A stretch of 64,000 bases of DNA from assembly GCF_000283155.1 (NCBI RefSeq), contig NW_004454156.1, positions 33,550,284 to 33,614,283 on the forward strand. Direction: 5' to 3'. Positions 22,128 through 33,995 of this stretch are shown piece after piece. A program made the position numbers and the translations under genes. Positions within the stretch are counted from its first letter, which is position 1, and each line of letters opens with the position of its first letter. Below the pieces are notes generated by a model that worked only from the letters and a program-made list of their open reading frames with translations, did not search any database and had not been told where the DNA came from. This DNA is from Ceratotherium simum simum (lineage: Eukaryota; Chordata; Mammalia; Perissodactyla; Rhinocerotidae).

Positions 22128-23083
22128 ATATTTCGTCTTTGGAATCGTCACAGAAGAAAAAGAAAAAGTCCAGCCCGCAGCCTGCTGATACAGCTATGGA
22201 CCTGTTGAAAGCTATCACTTCTCCACTGGCAACAGGCTCCAAGCCCTCCAAAAAGACAGGGGAAAAATCTGCTAGTTCTTCAAGCCATTCAGAGAGTAAA
22301 AAGGAACACCACAGGAAGAAAGGGAGTGGGAGCAGTGGGGAACTCACCCTGGAGGATGGTAGTTCCCACAAATCCAAAAAAATGAAACCGCTCTACGTGA
22401 GCACAGAGACACTGAGGCTTCGTGAGCCTGATGGCTTGAAGATGAAACTCATTCTCTCGCCAAAGGAGAAGGGCAGCGGCTCGGTTGATGAGGAGTCTTT
22501 TCAGTACCCCTCTCAACAGGCGGCTGTGAAAAAATCCTCTAAGAAATCAGCTCGGGATGAGCAAGGTGCTTTACTCCTAGGACACGAGTTACAGAGCTTT
22601 CTGAAAACAGCCCGGAAGAAGCACAAGTCATCCTCAGACCCACACTCGTCTCCTGGCCCTGAAGGCTGTGGGTCTGACGCCTCCCAGTTCCCAGAATCCC
22701 ACAGTGCTAACCTGGATCTTTCAGGGCTTGAACCTATTCTAGTAGAGTCAGACTCATCCTCTGGTGGGGAGCTAGAGGCCGGGGAGTTAGTGATAGATGA
22801 TTCTTACCGGGAAGTCAAGAAGAAAAAGAAGTCCAAGAAGAGCAAAAAGAAGAAGGACAAGGAGAAGCATAAAGAGAAGCGGCACTCCAAGTCCAAGAGA
22901 AGTTCAGGACTTGGTGCTGCGGCAGTGGGAGAGGGCGCAGTGACCCCTGGCCCCCCTCCCAGCATCCCGTACACTGGCGCAGCTGCCCCTCCCCCCCCAC
23001 TTCCGGGCCTCCACGCAGATGGGCACAGTGAGAAAAAAAAGAAAAAGGAGGAGAAGGACAAGGAGAGAGAGAGAGGAGAAAAG
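22128..23083 (+). CDS. HMGXB4: HMGXB4 exon 5 (residues 87-405, Lys/Ser-rich)
   Basis: The largest coding exon (956 nt). The acceptor is TTTCTAG ending 22127, and the donor is AAAAG|GTAAAA after 23083. It carries a lysine run at residues 96-100, serine-rich low-complexity segments, the conserved GALLLGHELQSFLKTARKKH block, a 'DLSGLEPILVESDSSSGGEL' acidic-serine patch, a dense lysine tract at about 314-346, a proline-rich patch at about 371-381, and a second lysine/glutamate tract (388-405) leading into the HMG box. The composition predicts an intrinsically disordered, multiply phosphorylatable nuclear region. Coding homopolymers C8 (22991-22998) and A8 (23033-23040) are present. Translation of the open frame past 23083 is intron read-through. 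Confidence 0.96.
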
Positions 23084-25055
23084 GTAAAACATTTCTTAAG
23101 TGTGGTGGGGGATCAGGGAGGAAGCAGGTTTTTCCTTGATAATAGTAAGTGGACTTGGAATTAAGCCACTGAGGTGAACCACTGGGAGTGTAGCAAGGTA
23201 AGGGGATGGTTGGAGTGACATCAAGTATGAAGCACTACCAGTGGCCCAGTCTGTCTGGTACAAATAGGAGCAATCGTAAGTGTTCATGGGTTTTCTTAAT
23301 ACAGTTGTTCTTCCATTGTGCCAAGCACAGGTGTGGGAATACCGTGGCTTATTCTGACTGCTACTTAGAATTCATAGAAGGAGCCCACCCCAGCTTCTTT
23401 CACTTGGCAGCACTGTCTGCCTGGGACAGTTGAGAGATATGAAAAGGTATTCTATGAGTTCATTTTGAAAAATAGATTTTCAAAATTAGGAGATTAGAGA
23501 ATAATAACAAAGTTAACAATGTGCTAATGGCTTTCCACTAACTGGTGTTGGCTACTTTCTGGTATTCTTTTTAGTGTCAAATGTGTATTCTTTCACATTT
23601 GAGAGCTTACTGTTTGCTGAGCCCAATGCTGTAAAACGTCAAGAGGTGCAAAGATGAGCAGGACATAGTTCTGGACCTTAGGGAGCTCACTGTCGAGATA
23701 GGAATGAGAAATCAGCCACTTGGGTTTGATTTGTTTCTCACAACTCAAGAAATTTTCTAGCAGTTGTGCTTTAGGGGCTGATGACTGTGTCATTAAAGGT
23801 TTCCTTTAAAAAATAAACATTTTTTCCCCTGTTATCAAAGTAATATATTATTTTTGTAGAAATATAGAAATTCAAAATAGTAAGAAGAAAAAAGCAGTCA
23901 CAGGTTGCCACTTAAGGACAGCCATTTTCTTCCTTTGTTTATAGTTCTACAAAGTGAAATGTCAGATAAAATCTGAAAGAAAAGCTACTAAGAAAGAGAA
24001 AATCAAATATATTAAGAATTTGGGAATGGCAGTTTTATTTCAATCTGTAATTGAGTTGCAAGTTGTTTTCTCCAGTGCAAAGAGTGCCTTTTAAGAAAGT
24101 ATGTGCGTTTCAGAAAGAAAAAATAAAACTACCTTCTGAGCCAGAATCAATGTGAGAATAAAGAACTGGATAGTCAAATACCAGGTCAGGTTTTATTTGT
24201 TCGTTTATTTGAAAATTGCTTTGTGAAATAGTATATATTCTTTGTAAGATTCTGTTCATCCTAAGAATTTTCAGTGATATATGACAGTGCCATAAACTAA
24301 TCTCACAGTGCTGAATGTGGGAGGGCAGAGTGGTCAGAGAAAGCTTGAAAAAGAAAAAGGATTTCAGTGGGAGGGAATGCATGAAGGGAGGCGGAGAGAT
24401 GTTTAGGAACTCCAGTCCTGTGTTTCTAACTGCCTGGTGCATATTTCTACTTGTATGCGTTGGGTACCTCAGACCCAGGTGTCACTAATTGAGCTCATTG
24501 TCCAGACCCCCCAAACCTACATCTCCTCCTCCATCTCCTTCTATATTCCCCCTGTCCGACCAGTCAACCTCAACTCAGGACTGTATGCATATCGTTTTTC
24601 TCAACAGTTTATTATGAAATTTTTCAAACAAAAAGCATTGAAAGAATTGTACAGTGAACACCACATGCAACCCACTGAGATTCTACAGTTAATATTTTCC
24701 TATTTGCTTTATCATTACATCTATCCATCCATCCATCTTATCTTTTTTAATGTATTTCAAAGTAAGTTGTAGATATTATACACTTCATCCCTATACACTC
24801 CAGCTTGCACATCATTAACTTAAGCTCAATATTTGTTTTCAGGGTTTTTTTAGGTAAATTTACATATGATAAAATGCACAAATGTTAAGCATACTGTTTG
24901 ATGAGTGTTAATAAATGCACACACCTGTGTGACCAAATATCTATCAAGATAGAGACATTACCATCATCCCACAGAGCTCTCACACCTCTTCCCAGGCCCA
25001 CCCCTAGAGCCAACCACTGTTGTGATTTTTTTCCAACTTTATGGTTCACTTTTGG
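23084..25055 (+). other. HMGXB4: HMGXB4 intron 5, 5' part
   Basis: No exon seen. Near 23590-23720 there is a decayed interspersed repeat. L1-derived 3' end sequence occupies about 24590-25040 in reverse orientation ('TTTATTATGAAATTTTTCAA', 'GATAAAATGCACAAATGTTA'). Confidence 0.5.
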
Positions 25056-25256
25056 TTTGTTTTGTTTTGTTTTTCTGCTGAGGAAGATTCACCCTGGGCT
25101 AATATTTGTGCCAGTCTTCCTCCATTTTTTATGTGGGTCACCACCACAGTGTGGCTGACAAGTCATGTAGGTTCGCGCCTGGAATCTGAACCTGCAAACC
25201 CAGACCGCCAAAGCGGAGCACGCCAAACTCAACCACTACACCACGGGGCCGGCCCC
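25056..25256 (-). mobile_element. ERE SINE (reverse), intron 5
   Basis: On the + strand it ends CACGGGGCCGGCCCC, the complement of the ERE 5' end, and begins at a T-rich tail followed by 'GAGGAAGATTCACCCTGGGC', the complement of the ERE tail region. It is moderately diverged. Confidence 0.85.
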
Positions 25257-25259
25257 ATT

Positions 25260-26175
25260 AGGGTTCACTTTTACATTTCCCTCTTCCCTGCTCCCCTCTG
25301 ACTATTTCCACTCAAATGTTAGGCTGATAGTCTTCCTCCTCAATAACTTCCACGCCTTTATGTCCTCCATTACCACTGCCGCTATCTTGGGCCTCATCCC
25401 TCCCTGTAATGTAATAAATGGCCTCCTTTCTGTTTCTTCTCCCACACAATTAATCTTACACGTTGATGCCAGAATGCTCTTAAGTACCACATCGATGATG
25501 ACAGTCCTCTGTTCAACGTCTTCAGTGGGTCCTCACTGCCTCTGTGTTAGACTGTAAGCCCCTGGAGGCCCAGGATCGTGTCTGTCTTGCTCTCCACTCT
25601 ATCCCTAGTACCTAACCTGCACTCTGCCCTGTTGTAGGTGGTCAGTAAATACTTGTTGAATGAGTAAGTATCAAAAGTCCAAACTCTGGGCGAAGCATTC
25701 GTAATTGTCTGCGATTTAGCCCTAAACCTCCCTTGGCAGCTTTACCTCTTCTTAAAGAGGTAAAGATCTACATACACTGTGTGGAAGCTAAACTTGTTTC
25801 CCACACATCCTCACCTCCAGTCCTCTGCTCATTCTTTGCAGCGACCTTCTTCCCTTTCTCATGTATGGAAGCTCCGCCTGCCCTTCAGGACCTAGACAAA
25901 TGCCACCTCTTCTAACATCCTGACACTCCAGTCAGACAGAATTCACTTCTGAGCTCCCCCAGCACCTGCTCGCTCTCACATTGCACTCGTTTTCTTCCTT
26001 ATGTTGGAGTTCTCTTTGTACATATTCCATTTCCCCTAGTAAAGATTATAAGCTCCTTCTGGGTGTTTTAGCTCCTTAGGGACTGTTTTAGTCACCTTAA
26101 TATTACCTTCAGCTCCTCAGTGTCCTTGGTAAGCATTTCGTGATGTATGTCAAATGAATGAATATATGGATGAAA
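25260..26175 (+). repeat. Two consecutive L2 LINE 3' ends
   Basis: First copy to about 25672: 'AGACTGTAAGCCCCTGGAGG' then 'ACTTGTTGAATGAGTAAG'. Second copy about 25790-26175: 'AGATTATAAGCTCCTTCTGG' then 'CAAATGAATGAATATATGG'. Both are in the + orientation. Confidence 0.6.
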
Positions 26176-27067
26176 ACATGGTATTGAAAAGGTAGGTTGG
26201 GAGCAAATTGTAGAGAATTTTCAGTGCCAAAATAAAGGATTTGGCAATGGGCACTTTGGAGTTATGAGCAGAGTTTAGATGTGCTCTAAATGATAATTTA
26301 AGGAAACAATGATGGAGCTGTACCAGGTGGATGAGACTGAGGAGAGCCTTGTGACCCAGGAGGTTATTATAGTCCAGGGTCAGTAATGCCTGAGAGAAAT
26401 AGAGTGGAAGAGACGGATTCAGGAGACTCGGAAGGAAAAACTGACAAGAGCTGGCAACAGGGCTTGGATCTGGGGAGCCAGAAACATAAATGAGTATAAA
26501 GATGTCCCTTAACGTTTTGAATCCGGGTGCCTTGGAAAATAAAATTATAATCTCCTCAAGGGTAGGGACTTATTTATAATTCCCCCATGTGGCTAGCAAT
26601 TGATAGTGAGAAGTGAATTTTAGTTTATGGCAAAAACCTTATTATGTATCAGTATGTGATTCTGGTTGTCCAAAAAACTTGAAATAGTCATACTCTGAAT
26701 TTAATCATTTATTTATCCAGCAAATATTTATGGAACATATACCTTGTTTTTTAAACCTCACCTGTGCATAAAAATTTGCTATGGAGCTGTAAGAAATAAC
26801 CTTTCCTGGATTTTGTTTCAGTATGAAAAAGAGCTATCTAAACGTCTACCTAGAGATAGAAAGGAATGCTTCAGGAATAGTGTTCCCTCCTCCTGCAGTG
26901 AGCAGAGACTGGAGAGCCAGCTGTGAGAAATGCTGATGGCCCCTGTGCGCACTTTCTGCCTTAGATTCTATGACCAGGATGGTAATAAAAATAGAGAAGC
27001 AAGAAGAACAGCTGGTGTGGGAGAAGAAGAAAAGTTCAGATTTTAGAGTGTAAGTAAGCATCAGGAG

Positions 27068-27270
27068 ATCCAGCATAGCTAAGTGGTTAAGAGAGGGGGC
27101 TCTGGAGCCAGACCGCTTGGGTTCGAATCCTGGTTCTACCACTTATAAGCTATGTGATGTTGGACAGGTTGCATAACTTCTCCATCTGTAAGTTAGGGAT
27201 ATTAATAGACCTGTTTAATAGGGTTGTTAAGGATTAAATGAGGTAATAAACATAAAAGTGTTTAGGGCCT
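27068..27270 (+). repeat. MIR SINE
   Basis: Well-preserved MIR: 'CATAGCTAAGTGGTTAAGAG', 'GGGTTCGAATCCTGGTTCTA', then 'ATAGGGTTGTTAAGGATTAA'. The B-box-like GGTTCGAATCC is intact, but this is a SINE, not a tRNA gene. Confidence 0.85.
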
Positions 27271-28439
27271 CCATGTACCAAGGCCTTCTGGGTGCCACAG
27301 CAAACTCACGGGCACCACTGGATGTTTTAAATATATTACATTTTCAAAAGAAACAGCAGTACTTGACATCTGTCAGATAGCTTATGAACTGCTAGCTCAA
27401 AGTAATTCACAGTTTCAACATCTTAATCATGTTACGTTCCTTTCAATAATGCTGTATCTTTTTGCAGCTAAGTTTTCTGTGATTGCTGTGATAAAAAGCA
27501 AGTACCATATGAAACCCACTTTGGCACCGTGAACCAAGAAAGTTTGGGAGTCTTGGCTTTGCACAATGCTCAGCACATTAGTGAGCATTCAGTAAATGTT
27601 AGTTTTTAATCATCATCTCGGGAGAATTTCCAGAGAGCAGTGGAATTGCAAGAGCTAGAATTCAGTAGAATAGTTGAAACTAGGGTTGAAAATTGGGTGT
27701 TCATGTGCAAGACATGAGATATGTGAGTGGATAAGAGGGAATGAGCCCAGAGGAGAATCTTGACTGACATTAGGGCACTGAAAAAGGAAGAGGGGGCAAT
27801 TGTGTTGGAGGAGAAACCAGACAGGGTCAGTGTCACAGAAATGAGGGGACAGACAGTTTCAGGAATAGACTAGTCTCATGGTAGAGAGGCCAAGGGGTTC
27901 AAGTGTGATGGGGAAGCATGGAAGCCAGATGGGCAGAGTTCGTGGAAGAATGAGAAGCAAAGGCAGCAGGGTGGAACTCATTGGAGAATTTTGACTGAGA
28001 CGTAACATTTTCAGTGTTGGGTTTTGTTTGGGGAGTGGTTTTTGGTTTTTTTATTTCTTTGCTTGCTTGTTTGTTGTGAATCCTGCTTCCTAAGGAGGAG
28101 TAGAGAATCGTACAGTAATATCTTGATGATTTCCCCTAAAGATCATCCCATGGGAGTGGAAGTTCTCTGTTTATATTGGAGGAGCAGGATACGGTAACAT
28201 ACCGTACTTTTGGTTTTACTAAATCAGTAAAAGCCCATTCACTACCACTCAAAATAATATCTGTGATGTTGCCACTTCAGAGGCATGCCTTCAGTTATCT
28301 CTATGTTTCCCGAATATTCACATTCTTCTAAGCAACCTAGGGCTGGGCCGGGTAGCCTGGTGCCTGGCACACTGAGGCGTTGTCGTTGATCTACTAATAA
28401 ACTAAATTCTGAGATATAGCTAGACGTGTGATGGGATTA

Positions 28440-29010
28440 CATAAATTCTCTGGTATAACTGAAATTGAGTAACAACCATCCATTGAGTGCTGGCTACCTG
28501 CCAGGCTCTCCTAAGCATTTTATATAACGTAGCCGTCTTGACTGATAGGTATCTTGAGCCCCTTTTGATGGAGGAAGAAGCTGAGAAGAAAAGACATGAA
28601 GCCAAAATTTTAATACAGGTTTCTTTAACCCCTAGCCTATACCACATGCCTTTCTAAAACTTGGAGAGATGGTTACCTAGTGCCATAATACACCCTTGGC
28701 AAAGCTAAAAGTAGGTTCTAGGTTAAAGGAAACCGATAGAGTGAGCTGGTGTCTGAGGTTTGTCCTATTGAGCTGTAGAGATGTTGTTTTTAAATGCAAG
28801 AGGCAGAGTATAGTGAAGTGGCTGAAAGCTTGGGCTCGAGTTCAGCAGGCTTGGTTTCTTGTTCCAGTCTGCTGCTTACCAGCTTTGTTCTCTTGAGACT
28901 GCTTCCTCGCTTCTCTGCTCATTTGTGAAGTGGGGTTATTTAGACTAAATTAGGTGCTACATGTAACACGCTTAGCACAGGGTGTGGCTGAGTAAACAGC
29001 TGCTGTTACA
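28440..29010. repeat. Two MIR relics in opposite orientation
   Basis: About 28470-28650 is a reverse MIR ('ATTGAGTGCTGGCTACCTGC'). About 28800-29010 is a forward MIR ('AGTATAGTGAAGTGGCTGAA', 'CTTAGCACAGGGTGTGGCTG'). Together with the sequence between, no gene is present. Confidence 0.5.
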
Positions 29011-29479
29011 ATTACTGTCACTTTCATCTTAAGTTCTTCAAAAGGATAAATGTACTTGAAAACATCTTTTTAAAACTGGGTTTTCAACCACTCATTTCAC
29101 ATATTAGACTAAGCAAGGAGACTAGGCTTTTGTGGTTTTGTTTTTGTTTGTTTTTGCTTTTTAATACAACCACCGCCTTTTAGGAAGCAAACTTCACAGT
29201 TATCTCACTTATTTGGGAAACAGTTAAGAACCAGAAAGAAAACAGGGTCTCTAGGGAGCAAAAGCAGATGTTATAAAGCAAGTTTCCTACAGCTCATTGG
29301 GGCACTCATGGGCGCTGGGGGAAGGAGCATTGGCTGGAGATGACTCACGTGACCTCTGTGACCCTGTTCTTCCTAGAATAGTGAACTAGTATCCAGCCTA
29401 CCTCTACAAGGGTGTTGTGAAAATCAGATGAGTTGAGGCAAATGGATACACTCTCTGCCCTTTTCACACACAGTTCTGA

Positions 29480-30215
29480 GACATCATTCATTCACTACAT
29501 ATTTATTCTGCATTTACATTGCCAGGTGCTATGGATACAAGGATGAATACGATAGTGTTGGCTCTCAAAGAGCTTTGGGTGTAGTAAGAGAGGTTGGCAA
29601 GTATTCAGTGTGTTGAACCTCAACAGAGGCGTGCACAGAGTGCTGAGGGAGTACAAGGAAAGCCTGGGGTGTCAGAGATGGTTTCCCTGGAGGAGGTATC
29701 ATCTGAACCAAATCTTAAGGCCAAATAGGAATTATCAGGTGGAAATGAGAGGTAGGCATTTCAGTCAGGGAATGAAGACTGCATGTGAAGGCACAGGTCC
29801 GAGAGGGTCTGGGATGTTCAGAAACCTCAAGGAGTCCATGTGACTGATGTGAAGCCAGCAGGAGGTTAAAAGTCACCATAGAGAAGGCAGGAAGAATTGC
29901 TGCTAGACCTGCCTTCCGGGGAGGGGGCAGTAGAGCTGAGTAAGAATTAGTAAATTACAATAATAATAGCTGTATTCATAGAGTTTTTAATAAGTTCCAA
30001 GCACTGCACTGAGTTTTTTATTTATAGTATATCAGTAAATTTTTACAGGAACCCAATGATATGTAGGTGTTATCATCACCATTTTACAGAAATAAGCTCA
30101 AAGAAGTGAAGTCACCTGCCCCAGGACATAACACCTGGTTAGTGGCAAAACAGGAATTTGAACCCAGGTTTTTCTGATTGCAGGATCCATGCTCTTTCCA
30201 CTATACAGAAAGAGT
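29480..30215. repeat. Unnamed mammalian repeat followed by reverse MIR
   Basis: 29480-29900 resembles the same unnamed family as 11,400-12,020 ('GGTGCTATGGATACAAGGAT', 'TTTCCCTGGAGGAGGTATCA'). 29960-30215 is a reverse MIR ('CACCATTTTACAGAAATAAG', 'AATTTGAACCCAGGTTTTTC'). Confidence 0.5.
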
Positions 30216-30232
30216 GTTTAAATTACATTCAG

Positions 30233-30531
30233 GGCCGACCCCGTGGCTTAGCGGTTAAGTGCGCACGCTCTGCTACTGGCGGCCTGGGTTCGGATCCTGG
30301 GTGCACACCGACACACTGCTTGTCTGGCCATGCTGAGGCAGCATCCCACATACAGCAACTAGAAGGATGTGCAATTGTGACATACAACTATCTACTGGGG
30401 TTTTGGGGGAAAAAAAGGAGGAGGATTGGCAATAGATGTTAGTTCAGAGCCGGTCTTCCTCAGCAAAAAGAGGAGGATTAGCACGGATATTAGCTCAGGG
30501 CTGATCTTCCTCACAAAAAAAATAAGTAAAT
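30233..30531 (+). mobile_element. ERE SINE, long form, with 13-bp TSD
   Basis: Starts GGCCGACCCCGTGGCTTAGC, keeps the tRNA-like promoter boxes (GGCTTAGCGGTT and GGTTCGGATCC), and has the extended tail module ('TTAGCTCAGGGCTGATCTTC') before its A-rich end. A perfect direct repeat AAATTACATTCAG lies at 30220-30232 and 30532-30544. Confidence 0.92.
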
Positions 30532-30699
30532 AAATTACATTCAGTGGTGTATTATGAGAGATAGCGGAACTATAGAGTGCATTTTACAAAGATTTCCATT
30601 CAGAATGGTTAAAATAAAAGCTTTGGTATAAAAACCTTCCTTCTCTGGCACCCTTTCCTTTAGCCAGCAGATTTCGGGATCTCAGGCAGGTGAGCTCAG

Positions 30700-30915
30700 A
30701 AGAGTGTCAGATGGTATAGTACTTCTGAGTATGGGCTCTGAAGCCAGACTGAGTTCAGGTGCTGGCCCTGCCACTCCCTAGTTATATGGCTCGATCTCAG
30801 TTTCCTCATCTTTAAAATGGCAGTGAGGGTGGAACTTACCTCATAGGGTTGTTATGAGGTTTAGGTGAGTTTCTGCAGGTATAGCTTTTATAAGTGTCTC
30901 CTACGTAGTATTAAT
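30700..30915 (+). repeat. MIR SINE
   Basis: 'GGTATAGTACTTCTGAGTAT', 'CTCAGTTTCCTCATCTTTAA' and 'CTCATAGGGTTGTTATGAGG' follow the MIR order. Confidence 0.75.
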
Positions 30916-31435
30916 ATCAATGAGGGGATTAGGTTCCTGTCATCAGCAGAAGAAAGCCAAGTTTTATTTTTAAGATTCCTAAGTTATTTTGCCTTAACCC
31001 CCAGATGTTTTATCTTTTAAAATACATTCTTAAACTAAAGTCATGAATGGACTTGAAGAGGGATTTTCACCAGATTCTGAGAGTTGTATGACCGAAAAGA
31101 GTTAAGCGTGACTGCTCTATAAAGAGCATCTAGAAGTTGCTCTTTGAAAGGTCTTGATACTGTAACATATGTCATGGAACATTTAAAAGGAGGTTCTGCT
31201 GTAAAATTACAATGTTGTGAGTTATACTTAGTAAGTGGACTTGTTGCAAATCATTTGCTACTAATAATAAAGTATCCAAGTTAAAATATTAACATTTTAT
31301 TAAAGGGAAGTCCATGGTATTCCAGATGTAACCACTGTTATTCACTTGCAATACTGTATGTTTTCTTGCATGAGAAAGTCTAGAGTGGGAATACTGACCT
31401 TGCATTTAGAATCATGTGGAAATGTTTTGTATGTA

Positions 31436-31641
31436 CAGTCATGCACCACATAACAACGTTTCAGTCAAGAATGGACTGCATGTACGATGGTGGGCCCATA
31501 AAACTAGTGCCGTATAGCCTAGGTGTGTAGGAGGCTATACCATTTAGGTTTGTGTAGTATGCTCTATGATGTTTGCACAACAAAATTGCCTAATAACATA
31601 TGTCTCAGAATGTATCCCTGTTGTTAAGAGATTCATGACTA
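31436..31641 (-). mobile_element. Tigger-like MITE, copy 2
   Basis: 206 bp, flanked by TA at 31434-31435 and 31642-31643. Starts CAGTCATGCACCACATAAC and ends with the complementary terminus. The internal text 'TATAGCCTAGGTGTGTAGGA' is the reverse complement of copy 1's family, so orientation is opposite to 10084-10289. Confidence 0.75.
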
Positions 31642-32629
31642 TATAGAGATCACCCATTATTTGTGTATTTCTAGCTACTAATTTAGAAATATGTCTGTGC
31701 CCTGGAAAATTTTAACCCTTAAGTTTGGATTTCAAACTTTAGGTCCACAAGAGGGGAGTTGCATCTTGCACAATGGTTAGGTTCTAAGGTTAGCACATAA
31801 GGTGAAAATTGTATGTAGTCAGAGTTTCCCTTGAAAATTCCTTAGAAAGGCTCCACGATGAAGGCTGACAGATTCTGAGTCCAGCAGAATGTTAGCCCAG
31901 TGCAGCTGGATTTTTCTGTCTTCAGCACCAGATGCAGTCATTGGAATATGTTCAAGAGCCGTGATTCTATTATTTTTAAATTATGTTAGCAACAAACATC
32001 GGAATCACACTTGGGTGGTGAGTCGCACACACTGAGATATATAGGAACTATCTGGAGAAAGCAGATTTATGCTGTCACACTTGCTCCAAGGAATAGATTC
32101 TTAGAGTGGAATCACCTGGAATAATCAATCCATAGTGTGTGCTCGCTTTCGCGTATGCACTCATATTCTCTCTCTCTCCCTCTTTCCCTCTCTCTCTCTC
32201 TAATGGCCAAATATAAAACTTAAGTAAACTTGTGTATATGTGAAGTGTGTGTAGTGCCACTCCATTGTATTATTGGTCCAAATAAAGGGGGATTTGAAAG
32301 GAGGAAGCCTTGGTGAGAACACTTAAAACATTTTGGGATATGAAGCTGCTACTAAATTAATAAAGGAGATACAGCACCCAGAGCTCCCTTCTGTAACATC
32401 TCTAAACAGGACTCGTGTCACCCAAAGAATAGTAAAAATTAGACCTTTCCTATTTAAATGAAATGTTAAAGTACAGGCCATGCTGCTATTTTCTTTGCCT
32501 GTTTTAGGTCAAATAATTTCACCCTATCCTCCTTCACAAAAATTTCTATTTTTAAAAAAGCTTGCATTGGCTTTTTGGATATCACAACTTCTATTTTGAA
32601 CAAAACAGAGGGAATAGAAAAGAACTCAT

Positions 32630-33183
32630 AGTAGTTTTCTATTGTAGCATAACAAATTATCACTAACTTAGCGGTTTAAAACAACACCCATTTGATGTCT
32701 CACAGTTCTGTAGATCAGAAGTCCACGTAGGGCTCAACCCGGTTTCTGCTCAGGCTCTCAGAGGGCTGACTCAGGGTGTCGCCAGAGGTCCTCTTCCAGG
32801 TTCAACTGAGGCTAGAGGTCCCCTTCCAGGTTAGTGGCAGCTCATTCAGGTTGGTGGTAGCATTCAGTTCCTTGTAGAACTCACGGCAATTTGTTTTCTT
32901 CAAGTTCAAGGCCAGTAGGAGAGTGTCTGCTGTTGCGTCTTGTCTCTTTTAAGGGCTCACCTGATAAGGCCAGGCCCACTCAGGGTAATCTCCTTTTTGA
33001 TTAACTCAGATTCAGCTTGCTGGGGACCTTAATTACATCTGCAGAATCCCTTTTGCCATGTAATGTAACGTCCTCGTGGGAGTGATATCCCATCATATTC
33101 ACACTCAAGCGGAGGGCATTAGGCAGGGCATGGAAACCAGAGGCGGAAGTCTTGGGAGCCATCTTAGAATTCTGCCTACCACA
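32630..33183 (-). repeat. Probable MaLR/LTR-like repeat
   Basis: Begins 'TTTTCTATTGTAGCATAACA', continues 'GGTTTAAAACAACACCCATT' and ends 'AATTCTGCCTACCACA', a recurrent mammalian LTR-like unit in reverse orientation. It contains an internal near-duplication of 'GAGGTCCYCTTCCAGGTT' (about 32786-32830). The family name is uncertain. Confidence 0.45.
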
Positions 33184-33219
33184 GAAATATTATTGTTGAG
33201 TACCTACTCAAGTGCCAAA

Positions 33220-33390
33220 CACTGTTGGATTAATTCCCACCTTTGAATAAAATGGTATTATCCAAGTGTTACTTTTGGGGAAATGAAGTAATTTGTGCAA
33301 CTAGTAAACAGTATGGTCAGGATTCTAACCCAGATCTGTTGGCCTCCAGAGCCCAGGCTCTTTCCATTTTGCCACACTTTCTCTGATAAA
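33220..33390 (-). repeat. MIR SINE relic
   Basis: Reverse MIR text: 'TTTTGGGGAAATGAAGTAAT' followed by 'AGGATTCTAACCCAGATCTG'. Confidence 0.6.
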
Positions 33391-33394
33391 GCCT

Positions 33395-33995
33395 GTCACT
33401 TCCCCTCATTTCCAATTTATCTGCTTTTCTCCAACCCCACCGTCTTGGCAGTCGGCCATCCTCCTCTTCCCCGCACTGCAGCCCCTGCTTGGTGTTCCTG
33501 CCTTTGCTCTTGTTCTTCTCCAGGCCGTTCTCCACGGTCCTGAAGTGCAACCTGACCATGTAACTCCTGCTTAAAATTCTTGGATCACTTCTTTCGGGTA
33601 GAGTCCATACTTGTTAATACAGGTTACAAGACCTCCATCTGTGGGCCCTGCCTGCTTCTCCAGCATCATCTCGCACCTCTCTCTTTGGTGAGTGTTAACA
33701 CACGTTCCCTCTGCCCAGAACACTCTTGACCACTCTTCATCTGGCTAATTCTGCCCAGCTTTCAGGTCTGGATTAAATGTCACTTCCTCCAGAGCTTTTC
33801 TCTGACTCCCTAATTAGGTGGGGTGCTCCCATTACATGTTCCTATAGCATCAAGTACTTTCCCTAGAATAGCTTGCATTTTATTATGATGACATATTTAT
33901 CTGTCTTATCTGGTAAATTATGTATCTGATTCTTGGCTATATTCCCAATGTCTGGCACAAAGTGGATACTCTAATAAATATTTATTAATAAATGA
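33395..33995 (+). repeat. L2 LINE 3' portion
   Basis: 'CCTGCCTGCTTCTCCAGCAT', 'TCTGCCCAGAACACTCTTGA' and a terminal 'ATAAATATTTATTAATAAAT' follow the L2 3' end. Confidence 0.6.

Noticed and set aside
22139..23164. 341-residue ORF taken as a single-exon gene starting at 22139
   Set aside because: The first codon is TTG, and the frame is really HMGXB4 exon 5 (22128-23083) plus intronic read-through.
27120..27135. tRNA-like B boxes (GGTTCGAATCC and similar) in several places
   Set aside because: They lie in MIR and ERE SINEs, with no cloverleaf or acceptor stem. Not tRNA genes.
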